A stretch of DNA of 45,772 nt, taken from Beijerinckiaceae bacterium (GTDB lineage: Bacteria > Pseudomonadota > Alphaproteobacteria > Rhizobiales > Beijerinckiaceae). The DNA is taken from positions 1-45,772 of the forward strand of contig JAUXWZ010000002.1 in assembly GCA_030684835.1 (NCBI GenBank), read 5' to 3'. The translations under genes were made by a program, and so were the position numbers. Positions 8,236 through 16,530 of the stretch are shown piece after piece (position 1 is the first letter of the stretch; the number at the start of each line of letters is the position of its first letter). Below the pieces are notes generated by a model. The model saw only the letters and a list, made by a program, of their open reading frames with translations. It had not been told where the DNA came from and did no database searches.

Positions 8236-9806
8236 GGCTCGGTAATGTCCTCGTCCGCCCGCGCGTGGGAGAGGGGCGCCGCAGTGGCTTTTCGTTGCGC
8301 GATGACCCAAAAATTCGTTTCCAGCACCGGCTCGAAATTATTCTGGATCGTGTCCGCATAGAGCTGGGCAAGGGGTTCGGGATTAATCCCGTGCTTTGGA
8401 AGCATGAGCAGGCGTGTGCCGCCGAGCAGTGCGTCGCCAGAAATGTGGTGGCGGGCGTTGACGTTGCGTTCCCAGTGTAGCCAGGCGCTATCTCCACGCG
8501 GAGGTTCCAGGCCGAGCCCTGCGGAGAACGGGTTCACAAAATCGAGCACCGAGGCGGCGGCAGGCTCCGGCACACTCTCCAGGGCCTTGGCGCCTTCGCG
8601 CAGAGTGGCGAGATAACCAGTCGAGCCGGCATGGTCAGCCATGTTCCATAATCGAGGAAGACGGACGTCGCGATATCCTGGCATTGGAAACGGCTCGCCC
8701 GCGCGCGTGGCCGCAAGATGGAAGTGCAGGCCGAGCGCGGCGCTATTGTGAAGGATCGTCGGCAGCGTCAGGGCAAGGAAAATAACTGGCGCCGCAAGGG
8801 CGAATGGCGGCACGCCCCCGCGGTCCTCCAGCGTGCGCAGGAGACGCTCGATGGCCACGGCCGAGCCAGCGAAGAGAGACATAATCCCCCAGGGCTGTGA
8901 GTTCTGCACAAGGATCAGCAGTCCGGAGGTGGCGCAGAATGCAAAGAACAGCGCGTTTCGCCACGACCACCTGACCCACAGACACAGACCGACGAGGAGC
9001 CCGAACGCCATGTAATCGGCAAGATGACGCACGGCGGCGAAGGTGAGATCGGCCATCGTGCGGGAGCCGCTGACCCCACGCGCGAGAAGCAGATCCTCCA
9101 CATAGCCCGCGGCGCCGCCCCAGAGGGCTTCAATAGCCAGCGCGGCCGCCACCGATAACCCGAGCGCGCGGATGGCCCAGCCCCTCGCGTGGCGGTCAAG
9201 GAGCAGCAAGCCCAGGAATGCAAACGCCACGAGGCCATAGGTGGCCTTCATGAATAACATCAGAGTCACGAGCGCAGCGGCGCACAGCGCATCGCTCCAC
9301 AGGCGGGGGCCTCGCGTGGGCGGCAGGCTCATCACGAGGAGCAGCATCATCGCCGCCCAACCGACCCGGTTGTAGAACATCGCGAAGGAGAGGGCGCCTA
9401 TCGACTCGCCGGTGTTCACCGGTGTGGCGACGATCAGCAGCGTCAAAATACCAAGGGGCAACGCGAGCGCCGGGCGCAGGCGAGATGTGAGGACATAGGC
9501 CGAGAGGGGACCGAAGAAGGCCAGCAGTAGCGCTGTCGCAAGCGGCATGGCCGCTCCCAATGAGCCTGAAAGCCAGGCTCCGGCCGCCGGCAGATAGAAG
9601 ACGAGGGGCCCCAGCGCGGTATGAAAGTCGCGGTTTGGCGCCTGTCCTGCGAGGATGCGATGAGCGCCATCCAGGAAGATGAAGAGATCGTTGACGTAGA
9701 CTGTCGTCATGGTGCGCGCCGGCCCCGCCAGCAGGAGCGCGAACAAGGTCGCAGCGCCGAGGAGGACTACCGCCGCAGGGTTGGCCATGGAGACGCGCGC
9801 GTTCAC
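8232..9806 (-). CDS. Polytopic membrane protein, tandem paralogue B (GT-C-like)
   Basis: A 524-residue protein, clearly paralogous to its two neighbours. Shared blocks are APNRDFHTALGPLVFYLP in the first loop, LSGSLGAAMP, FAMFYNRVGW, MKATYG, and DFVNPFSAGLGLEPPRGDS in the C-terminal soluble part. I chose GTG 9806 because it overlaps the stop of paralogue C (GTGA), with GGGAGAGG just upstream; an ATG at 9788 is the alternative. A much longer open frame runs upstream to 10154, but it only reads through paralogue C and lacks a start signal. Membrane location is certain. A role as a lipid-linked-sugar transferase is inferred from the loop motif and from the UbiA-type gene in the same operon. Confidence 0.7.
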   Translation of the reverse strand: MNARVSMANPAAVVLLGAATLFALLLAGPARTMTTVYVNDLFIFLDGAHRILAGQAPNRDFHTALGPLVFYLPAAGAWLSGSLGAAMPLATALLLAFFGPLSAYVLTSRLRPALALPLGILTLLIVATPVNTGESIGALSFAMFYNRVGWAAMMLLLVMSLPPTRGPRLWSDALCAAALVTLMLFMKATYGLVAFAFLGLLLLDRHARGWAIRALGLSVAAALAIEALWGGAAGYVEDLLLARGVSGSRTMADLTFAAVRHLADYMAFGLLVGLCLWVRWSWRNALFFAFCATSGLLILVQNSQPWGIMSLFAGSAVAIERLLRTLEDRGGVPPFALAAPVIFLALTLPTILHNSAALGLHFHLAATRAGEPFPMPGYRDVRLPRLWNMADHAGSTGYLATLREGAKALESVPEPAAASVLDFVNPFSAGLGLEPPRGDSAWLHWERNVNARHHISGDALLGGTRLLMLPKHGINPEPLAQLYADTIQNNFEPVLETNFWVIAQRKATAAPLSHARADEDITEP

Positions 9807-11464
9807 TGGGCCTCTCCCAGCTGCTGCGCCATGTCGCATCCAGCAAGCGTTTGTGGGGCGCGGCGCCGGTGGATGATCCAGCGTTCGGTCTCCTGAGCCA
9901 GCTCGAAGTCCGCCGCCAGGGTTTCCTGGAACAAGGCCCCGACGCGGCTTGTGTCGCGTGCGGCCGCCGGGTCGCTGCTCGCCGCAGGTTTTGGCTCCAT
10001 CACGATCATCGCCCCGTCGAGAAGGGAAGGCGCCAGCGCCGCGGAGGGCGGACCAACGGTGCGCTCCCATTGAAGCCAGGAGGAATCGCCGTGAGCGGGC
10101 TGCAGGCCCAGTGCGGCTGAGAAGGGATTGGCGATATCCAGGGACACGACACACGTTGGGCGGGGACTCAGCGCGTTCAAGGCGCGGACACCCTCCTCGA
10201 CGTTCGTCAGATAGACGTCCGCCGTCCGCAGATCACCGCCCGTCCACATGTCCGCGATGCGGAGATGGCCGAAGGGCGTGGGTGCGGGCCGTCCGCTGTC
10301 TGCGATGGCTGCGCCGGTGTGCAGCGCCAGCGTCAGGGCGAAATGCGCTATGGGCGGCGCCGCGAGCAGCAAGAAAAGCAGTTTTGCGCCGGCCGCCGAA
10401 GTCCAGCGTCGCGCCTCTGGCAAGGGGCTCGCGCCATCAAGGGCGCGCAGGATGCGCTCCGCGGCGACCACGCTTGCGGCATGAAGCGTGAAGATGCCCC
10501 ACGCCTGGAAGTTCTGGTTGACGAGCAGGAATCCTCCCACGCCGCAAGACAGGAAGAAGACGAGATCGCGCAGGCTGCGTGTCTGCGTGAGCGCGATCCC
10601 TGCGAACAGCGTTGCGAGCACATAGTCGGAGAGGTTCAGGAGCAAATGGTCGACGATCTGTCCCCATGAGCCGCGCACCGCGCCGCTGATCTCGATTGAC
10701 AGAGCGAGCGCCTCGAAGTGCTGCCGCGTCCCTCCCCAGATCAGGGCGATGACGGCAGTCACGATGGCGACGCCGGCTACCGAGGGCATCACCCATTGCC
10801 GCTGGCGCGTATCGAGCAGCATGAACACAAGAAAGCCGACAGCCGCCAAGCCGTACGTCGCTTTGGTCGTCAACGCGACGAGCGTGAGAAGAATCGCGCA
10901 AGCGGCGTCAGCCGCCGTTACAGACCGGGTCCGGGGTTCAAGATAGAGCACGAGCAGCGTGCTGATCGCCACCCATCCGATGCGGTTGTAGAATTTGGCG
11001 AAACTCAGGGCCGTGATGCTCTCACCGGGATTGGCGGGCGCGGCGAGGATGAGGATAAGGAGAGCGCCGTAGATCAGCGCCAGAAGAGGGTGCAGCCGGG
11101 ACGTTGCGACGTGGGCGATGACGGGCGCAAGGGCCAGCATCATGACAGCCATGGCGGTCGGCATTGCGGCCCCGTAGCTGCCGGAAAGCTTCTCGCCGAG
11201 CGCCGGAAGATAGACGGCGAGGGGGCCGAGCGGCGTGAAGAAATCGCGCCCGGGAATCTGGCCCGAGGCGACACGATGAATGTGATCCACGGTCTGCAGG
11301 AGGTCGGGCAAATAACGCGTGGTGATCGTCTGCCCCGGCGCGATCAGCGCCAGCGCACAGATGATCGCGAGGGCGAGCAGGGCGAACGACACGCCTCGCG
11401 ACGTGATAGCAACGGGTCTGGCGATGCGGAGGCGGACCGCCGGAGCCTGCGCGGTGGTGCTCAT
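9803..11464 (-). CDS. Polytopic membrane protein, tandem paralogue C (GT-C-like)
   Basis: A 553-residue protein and the most diverged of the three. It keeps IPGRDFFTPLGPLAVYLPALG in the first loop, LSGSYGAAMPTAM, FAKFYNRIGW, TKATYGL, and DIANPFSAALGLQPAHGDSS near residue 455. The first-loop His of A and B (RDFH) is Phe here (RDFF), which may mark a different substrate or activity. The ATG at 11464 overlaps the stop of a 43-residue ORF (ATGA). The block with PFSA-LGL-P-GDS-W-WER is conserved in all three copies and is probably the functional heart of the C-terminal domain. I know no characterised member. Confidence 0.7.
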   Translation of the reverse strand: MSTTAQAPAVRLRIARPVAITSRGVSFALLALAIICALALIAPGQTITTRYLPDLLQTVDHIHRVASGQIPGRDFFTPLGPLAVYLPALGEKLSGSYGAAMPTAMAVMMLALAPVIAHVATSRLHPLLALIYGALLILILAAPANPGESITALSFAKFYNRIGWVAISTLLVLYLEPRTRSVTAADAACAILLTLVALTTKATYGLAAVGFLVFMLLDTRQRQWVMPSVAGVAIVTAVIALIWGGTRQHFEALALSIEISGAVRGSWGQIVDHLLLNLSDYVLATLFAGIALTQTRSLRDLVFFLSCGVGGFLLVNQNFQAWGIFTLHAASVVAAERILRALDGASPLPEARRWTSAAGAKLLFLLLAAPPIAHFALTLALHTGAAIADSGRPAPTPFGHLRIADMWTGGDLRTADVYLTNVEEGVRALNALSPRPTCVVSLDIANPFSAALGLQPAHGDSSWLQWERTVGPPSAALAPSLLDGAMIVMEPKPAASSDPAAARDTSRVGALFQETLAADFELAQETERWIIHRRRAPQTLAGCDMAQQLGEAQ

Positions 11465-11592
11465 AGGCTCAGCCGCTTAAAGAGGGGCGCGAGAGCCCTG
11501 CAAAACTCCGGCGCGCCGCCGATCAGCAGAAGCGATCTGCGCGCATTGCCATCGCCCGCCACGTCGCGCGTGATCTCATTGGAAATGAGCAT
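11461..11592 (-). CDS. Short ORF (43 residues) coupled to paralogue C
   Basis: ATG 11592 is followed by 43 codons ending in LFKRLSL. The stop overlaps the ATG of paralogue C by ATGA, the same joint used between C and B and between B and A. A GTGAGG lies about 11 bases before its start, and an in-frame stop sits 9 bases upstream, so the frame cannot be longer. The peptide has a hydrophobic stretch, RRSLLLIGGAPEF. It may be a leader that couples translation of the first membrane gene, a tiny subunit, or the end of a lost gene. Not in any family I know. Confidence 0.4.
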   Translation of the reverse strand: MLISNEITRDVAGDGNARRSLLLIGGAPEFCRALAPLFKRLSL

Positions 11593-11777
11593 CAGATTTC
11601 AGACCTCACTGAATGATGGGACCACAGGTTGTTGGGGGCCGCGAGAGCTGTGCGCAGCGCGCAGGCGACCGGTCGGGGTGAACCGCCCTGGACGTGGCGC
11701 GGGACTTCCGCGCGTCCGGCGCGCGGCGCGGCGAGGGGCTGACCGAACGTGCTTTTGCGAAGCTCATCGTCAGCCCG

Positions 11778-13313
11778 CTAGATCGCCACGACGACAAGCA
11801 ACGCCGCCAATGCGACTGTCACCAGACTGGCGCGGTCTCGCAAGGCGAAGACGACCGGATCGTCATTCATTTGTCGTCGGCAGGCCAAGACCAGAGCGCG
11901 CGAGATCCAGTAGAATAATAGTGGAGCGACGAGCCAAAGGATCTCTGGCCGCGCGTAAAGCTGGTTGACTGAATCGCTTGAAATGTAGAGCGCGAAGATG
12001 GTGACGGAATTCAACCCGGTGGCTGCGGCCAGCGCTCCAACGAGTTCGAGATCGCCAAGCTTGTAGTCGCGGCTCGTGGGATCGGCCAGATCGGCGTCTC
12101 GCCGGGCTGCCAGCTCCACGTAGCGCTTGATGAGCGCGAGCGAGAGAAACAGCATCAAACAGAAACCGAGCAGCCACTCGGACACACCGACCCCGACGGC
12201 CACAGCGCCGCCCAGTACACGCACAGTGTAAAGCCCGGCAAGGGCGATAACATCGATCAGAAGCATGCGCTTCAAGCCGAAGGAATAAGCGGTGGTGAGT
12301 GCAAAATATCCCAGCAGCACGGCCGCAAAGGGCACTGATACGGCGAGCGCCATCAGCATAGACGCAGCGAGCAGCAAGGGCGCGGCGATCGCCCCATGTG
12401 TCAGCGGGATCACGCCGCTGGCGAGCGGACGCGTTCTCTTCGATCGATGTCCTCGATCTTCCCGGAGGTCCACGAGATCATTCAAAATGTAGACGCTGGA
12501 CGCGCAAAGAGAGAAGGCGATGAACGCGAGGATCGCCTGGCTGAGAGCCGGGATCGTGAACACATGAGAGGCGAGTAAAGGCGCGAAAACCAGCACGTTC
12601 TTCGCGTACTGATGCACCCGCAAGAGCTTTGCCCACGCGCGCCAGGTCGGCCTCTCTCCATCGAGGTGTTCCACCTCGCTTGCTTCGATGTGGCCGAGCC
12701 ACTTGCTCTTTCGCAGCACGACGGCCTTCGCGGCGGAATTCCACGCGGGCAAATCAGAGCCCTTGGCGCCTACATAATCGTATCCGCCTTCCCCGAACGC
12801 CTGCACCAATTGATGGGCTTTATCGGCGCCGCTCAGGTTGGTCTGGTCAGTCGAGGCGAACCAGCCGTCGAAAAGCCCGAGATGCTCGGCTACGCGCTCC
12901 ACGAGCCTGCCGTTGCTTCCCGAGGCGAGATAAACGGGCCGTCCTTCAGCGCGGGCTGACTTGATCAGCTCGATCACGGCGGGGTCATAAGGCAGGTTTG
13001 CCGGATCGATTTCCGCGGTATCCTGCACATGACTTTTGAATGAGGCCTTGCCGCCAAGGGCGGCGCGAAAAAATTTGGCCATGCGCGTCGGCTGCCGGCC
13101 CACTTCTGCGAAACAGGTCTCAATAAGGAGGTCCGTGCGCACCAGGGCGTCGCAAAGACCAATCACCAGCGGTCTGCTGTCAATCTTTGCATTAACGGCC
13201 GAAGCTTCTGATTGGGAATAGAATGGAGACGAAGCTTGGGGCTGAGAGGTTTGATTAGCGTGGTCGAACTTTCGGCCGAAGGCGGAAGATTGGCGGTTCG
13301 GCTGAATGTTCAT
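11778..13313 (-). CDS. HAD-UbiA fusion, decaprenyl-phosphate phosphoribosyltransferase-like
   Basis: A 511-residue protein with three parts: an unusual Ser/Gln-rich tail (1-45), a HAD-fold domain (about 46-205) and a UbiA prenyltransferase domain (about 225-511, some 8-9 helices). The UbiA part has the first Asp-rich motif, NDLVDLREDRGH (278-289), followed by K292 and RP, and the second block, LLIDVIALAGLYTVRVLGG. This pattern belongs to the DPPR synthase/NoeC branch, which joins 5-phosphoribosyl diphosphate to polyprenyl phosphate. The HAD domain looks catalytically dead: the nucleophile position is Gly52 and the second acid Cys54 (VIGLCDALVRTD), and the motif-IV Asp is Ala183. ATG 13313 has GGGAG upstream. 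It is the likely source of lipid-linked pentose for the membrane proteins downstream. Confidence 0.82.
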   Translation of the reverse strand: MNIQPNRQSSAFGRKFDHANQTSQPQASSPFYSQSEASAVNAKIDSRPLVIGLCDALVRTDLLIETCFAEVGRQPTRMAKFFRAALGGKASFKSHVQDTAEIDPANLPYDPAVIELIKSARAEGRPVYLASGSNGRLVERVAEHLGLFDGWFASTDQTNLSGADKAHQLVQAFGEGGYDYVGAKGSDLPAWNSAAKAVVLRKSKWLGHIEASEVEHLDGERPTWRAWAKLLRVHQYAKNVLVFAPLLASHVFTIPALSQAILAFIAFSLCASSVYILNDLVDLREDRGHRSKRTRPLASGVIPLTHGAIAAPLLLAASMLMALAVSVPFAAVLLGYFALTTAYSFGLKRMLLIDVIALAGLYTVRVLGGAVAVGVGVSEWLLGFCLMLFLSLALIKRYVELAARRDADLADPTSRDYKLGDLELVGALAAATGLNSVTIFALYISSDSVNQLYARPEILWLVAPLLFYWISRALVLACRRQMNDDPVVFALRDRASLVTVALAALLVVVAI

Positions 13314-13540
13314 GTAGCGCTCCCTCACGAAACCCGCGGACGCCGGACCAACCACGAGCGCCGGTGTTCGTTGCCTTTAGCGTCGTGCTTTTTGATGATT
13401 TTCGTGAGCTGCGGAGCTAACGGAAGAAGTATCACGGTGCTTAGTGCCGGAGTGCTCCGACCGAAGTTTTACCTAGTAGCGGGACCCTTCGTCGCTGGAG
13501 CCCGCGGCTTGTGATTCGCTGATCAGCGTGTGATCCAGCG

Positions 13541-13560
13541 ATTGAGAATTGAATCTCAAT
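13541..13560. repeat. AT-rich inverted repeat between the UbiA and P450 genes
   Basis: ATTGAGA (13541-13547) and TCTCAAT (13554-13560) flank a 6-base loop. It lies in the 328-base gap upstream of the HAD-UbiA gene and downstream of the P450 gene. It could be a regulator site or a weak transcript end. No gene is supported in the rest of this gap. Confidence 0.4.
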
Positions 13561-13641
13561 AAGGGTTCCAACTAATCATCCGTTCGCTGGCCCCTTTGCC
13601 GCGCCGTCTGGGCAATTAACGCCACATCCAACGGTCTGTTT

Positions 13642-14955
13642 TTAGCGGTCGATTTCCAGCGTTAGCTTGAGGCTATAGTTATCAAGTGTGCCTGGCATAT
13701 CCTTGCTGGGGTCGAGCCTTTCGGGATTCTTTAACCCAAGCCTGTGGCCCTTCAGAATGTCGGCCATCATCGCGCTGCGAATCATGGGAACGAAGTCGCG
13801 CGCTGGGCAAGCGGCGGGCCCGCCGCTGAAGGGAACGAGCGGCCATCCACCGCCGGGCTTCTCGCTCAGCCAGATGTCTGGATTGAAGCGGTGCGCATAC
13901 GAGAGATTCTCATCGTCCCGATGGAAGTAAGGCGCAAAGATAAGGACGTGCGTATCTTTCGGCATTACGCCAGTGTCAAACTCTACGTCTTGCGTCGTCT
14001 CCCGCAGGATCGCGGGAGTAGTCGGCCAAAGCCGCAGGCTATCGAGAATGCAGGCCCGCAGGAACGGGAGGTCCTTCGCGGGGCGCTCCGAGATCTCGGT
14101 TCGCGCGCGGGCGGCCTCCTGCTCATGGGTGGCGAGCACGGCAAGCGCGCGAAAAGTCGCCATTCCACCAGGATCGAAGGCGAAAAGGTACTGGGGCACC
14201 TGATGGGTTGGCTCCATCTCGGGACTCTTCGGCATCTTTCCAATGATGCCCGCAAGACTTCCGTCTTCGGCGCGGTCGAGATGTTCGCTCAGTCTGGCCA
14301 GGAACTTGTCACGCAGCTTCGGTCGCCCGGGGTGCAGGAAGCCCCAATTGCCGGCTCTGCGAAGCTTCGCCAGCATGTCGGTCAGCTCGTGGTCCTCCGC
14401 CGCCCCATCTCCCAGCACGATCCGCCGCACCAACCGGGACCACGTGTGGAAAAAGTCATCATAGGAGAGCTCCGCCCCGCACTTGGCCAGCAAGATCTTT
14501 GTCTCTTCAGCCACGACTTCGCAAAAACGGTCAGCGAGCGAATGTGTGGGACAGCGGAACTCCAGCACGCTCTCATTGAAAGCGCGGCGCACAGTGCGCT
14601 CCGGCAGTTTTGAAATTAGCGAGTTTTTCGGCTCGAAATGGCTGAGCGCCGAGGCTTTTTCCTGAGTTCTTGGCGAGAACGGCTCTGGGGCGCCCGCCAG
14701 TACTTGCTCCACGTGGTCGGGCGCCAGCAACACTGCCTGTCGGCGGCCCGGCAGCGCCGTGATGAGCGGGCCCTTGCCATATTTCTTGCGCAGCGCCTGC
14801 ATGCGTCTGACCGCGCGAGAGTCGAGGCCAAGCCTCTCGGCCAAGCCGACCATGCGAGGCCGCCGGATTATAACGCCCTTCCCCAGCGTTGGGATGATCA
14901 CATCCGTCAGCAGAGTGATCGTGTCCCACGCGCTGGCCCTCGGGAGCTCCGCCAT
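13642..14955 (-). CDS. Divergent cytochrome P450
   Basis: A 437-residue soluble P450. The haem-ligand loop reads PFSGGPAACPARDF (375-388) with Cys383 as the thiolate; the usual Arg two residues before the Cys is Ala381. The K-helix ExxR has become DSLR (Asp305 to Arg308) in ACILDSLRLWP. The I-helix FAFDPGGMATF lacks the common AGxxT pattern. A FNPDIWL-like segment follows near residue 357, as normal in the family. The protein should still bind haem, but the changed salt bridge suggests a specialised or non-standard enzyme. ATG 14955 has GGAGG 6 bases upstream. No redox partner gene is nearby. It may modify a lipid or a polyketide-like substrate; nothing here shows which. Confidence 0.85.
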   Translation of the reverse strand: MAELPRASAWDTITLLTDVIIPTLGKGVIIRRPRMVGLAERLGLDSRAVRRMQALRKKYGKGPLITALPGRRQAVLLAPDHVEQVLAGAPEPFSPRTQEKASALSHFEPKNSLISKLPERTVRRAFNESVLEFRCPTHSLADRFCEVVAEETKILLAKCGAELSYDDFFHTWSRLVRRIVLGDGAAEDHELTDMLAKLRRAGNWGFLHPGRPKLRDKFLARLSEHLDRAEDGSLAGIIGKMPKSPEMEPTHQVPQYLFAFDPGGMATFRALAVLATHEQEAARARTEISERPAKDLPFLRACILDSLRLWPTTPAILRETTQDVEFDTGVMPKDTHVLIFAPYFHRDDENLSYAHRFNPDIWLSEKPGGGWPLVPFSGGPAACPARDFVPMIRSAMMADILKGHRLGLKNPERLDPSKDMPGTLDNYSLKLTLEIDR

Positions 14956-15532
14956 ACAACCTCCTTCTTGAACGTTGGACTCAACATAGTTCGAGATCAC
15001 ACGTTCCACAGAAAGCGCGCATGAGTGAAAGCGAAGCACCCGAATGCGAGATCATCTTACTGTTGTTTAGTGCGACGTGACGCAAAAGGGCGGCTAATAA
15101 TGGTTGACGGTCGGCCCGACGGGGCGCGCACCGCTTAAGTCCTTGGGGCGTAAACTGCCGGCCGAAAGCATGATGGTGCGATAGATGCTTCTAACTGTCT
15201 CACAATTCCCGATCCAATCGACGAACGCATGCCGGTCCTCGGCCTAGTCCGATGTTGTTTGTCGATACCGTCGAGCTTCTGGATCGGCAACTAACGGGCG
15301 CGCGCGGCACGTCGAAGGTTGCACGGCAAACAGGTCCCGCCAGAGGGCCACGGGGATGCGTGAACAAGCCGACGCATCTGATCGCTTCATGGTGATTGGC
15401 GGAATGGATGCGTCGTTACCGCAGGTTATCCTGATTGATGGCGACTGAGTTTAATCGCCAATGCATCACGATGATTGCCATCTCGGGCGGACGGGATCGT
15501 TAGCCTATCATCCCGTGCGCGATCTCGGACGA
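14956..15532. other. 577-base gap without a supported gene
   Basis: No frame here has a good start and length. A short plus-strand frame at 15356-15448 ends VIGGMDASLPQVILIDGD, which looks protein-like, and the same frame stays open for a further stretch upstream. It may be the remnant of a decayed gene. I see no strong promoter or terminator. Confidence 0.4.
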
Positions 15533-16255
15533 TCAGCTGTTCGCTCGCGGTTTAACGGCTCGCACCGTCACGATAAGCGGGAACCGTGGATCGTTGGTTT
15601 CGAGTTCGGCCTTTGAAAATTCCTGGCTTGCCATGCCGGTCAGGTAACCGATCGAAACCAGTATGTTGCCGAAGGATTGAGCAGAAACGTTCTCAGGTCC
15701 GAAAACGGCGCCGAATAATTCCGTGCAGGACGCCGTCGTGAAGCGCCAATACTCCTGTGACGCTTCCGGATCGAGCCGACTAAGGCAAGGCACAGTACAT
15801 AGTACAACGCCACCAGGCCGAAGCATACGATAGGCATGTCGCAGGACTGCGGGCGTATCAAAGATATAAGTTAATGTTTGCGTCAGAATGAAGCAGTCAA
15901 AGCTATCATCTGGAACGACGTCCGCGGCGCTCAGATCGGCAATGATCGTAGCATCGGGATTGTCCGCATCAATGTCGATCACCTCCTGATGCGTCACATT
16001 ACGGCCGAAGCGCTGGATATATAAGTCATTTCTCACTTCCAGGACACGCCCCGTGATGTCCCGGCTGTGATCCTGCAGGAAGCGCTCAATGTAATAACGG
16101 TCGACAGGATCTCCCCGGTCAAAACCATAAATATCGCTGAGTGGAGTAGTCCGCCGGAGCGTCCCGAGGAGTGCGGGGCGGGTTACGCGCTTCCGCATTT
16201 GGTGCCAGCGCAAAGGAACTTTGCTCCGCAGCGGATCGAGATAACGCTTAAGCAT
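15533..16255 (-). CDS. Class I SAM-dependent methyltransferase, sugar-cluster type
   Basis: A 240-residue protein. After a basic N-terminal stretch comes GRVLEVRNDLYIQRFG, a degenerate motif I in which the Gly-rich loop has become RND. Then follow VIDIDADNPDATIIADL (acidic binding residue after the second strand), SFDCFILTQTLTYIFD and MLRPGGVVLCTVP. This pattern matches methyltransferases commonly found beside glycosyltransferases in polysaccharide clusters. ATG 16255 is chosen because it opens the conserved basic region; the frame upstream to 16360 adds only unconserved residues. Its ribosome site is weak. It is divergent from the GT2 gene across a 275-base AT-rich gap. The substrate is unknown, perhaps a surface sugar. 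Confidence 0.75.
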   Translation of the reverse strand: MLKRYLDPLRSKVPLRWHQMRKRVTRPALLGTLRRTTPLSDIYGFDRGDPVDRYYIERFLQDHSRDITGRVLEVRNDLYIQRFGRNVTHQEVIDIDADNPDATIIADLSAADVVPDDSFDCFILTQTLTYIFDTPAVLRHAYRMLRPGGVVLCTVPCLSRLDPEASQEYWRFTTASCTELFGAVFGPENVSAQSFGNILVSIGYLTGMASQEFSKAELETNDPRFPLIVTVRAVKPRANS

Positions 16256-16530
16256 TGCTAACCTATTTGGCTTGTGGCAGCTTGCGTGGGCACACTGCCA
16301 GCGGCAAGGGAGAAACCAATTAAGAGTTTCAATGGGGAACCTAGTAAAGAATAATGTCAAGCGTATTTTCAGAGAATTAATGGCAGGTGTAATAATTTCA
16401 GTTCAGCGCACCGCTGATCCTACCATTCTCATAGCTCGCGTTCGATCGGGACTAATCTTTATCTCCCATAAGCGTCATGGTGGGCGGCTTCCAATGGTTA
16501 ACAGGGCGAACGCACGAAGGAGCAAGAGTG

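Noticed and set aside
8235..10154. Long open frame extending paralogue B upstream to 10154
   Set aside because: The added part reads through paralogue C in another frame and has no ribosome site; the GTGA joint at 9806 explains the true start.
15356..15448. Short plus-strand frame ending in LIDGD
   Set aside because: Too short and without a ribosome site; at best the relic of a lost gene.
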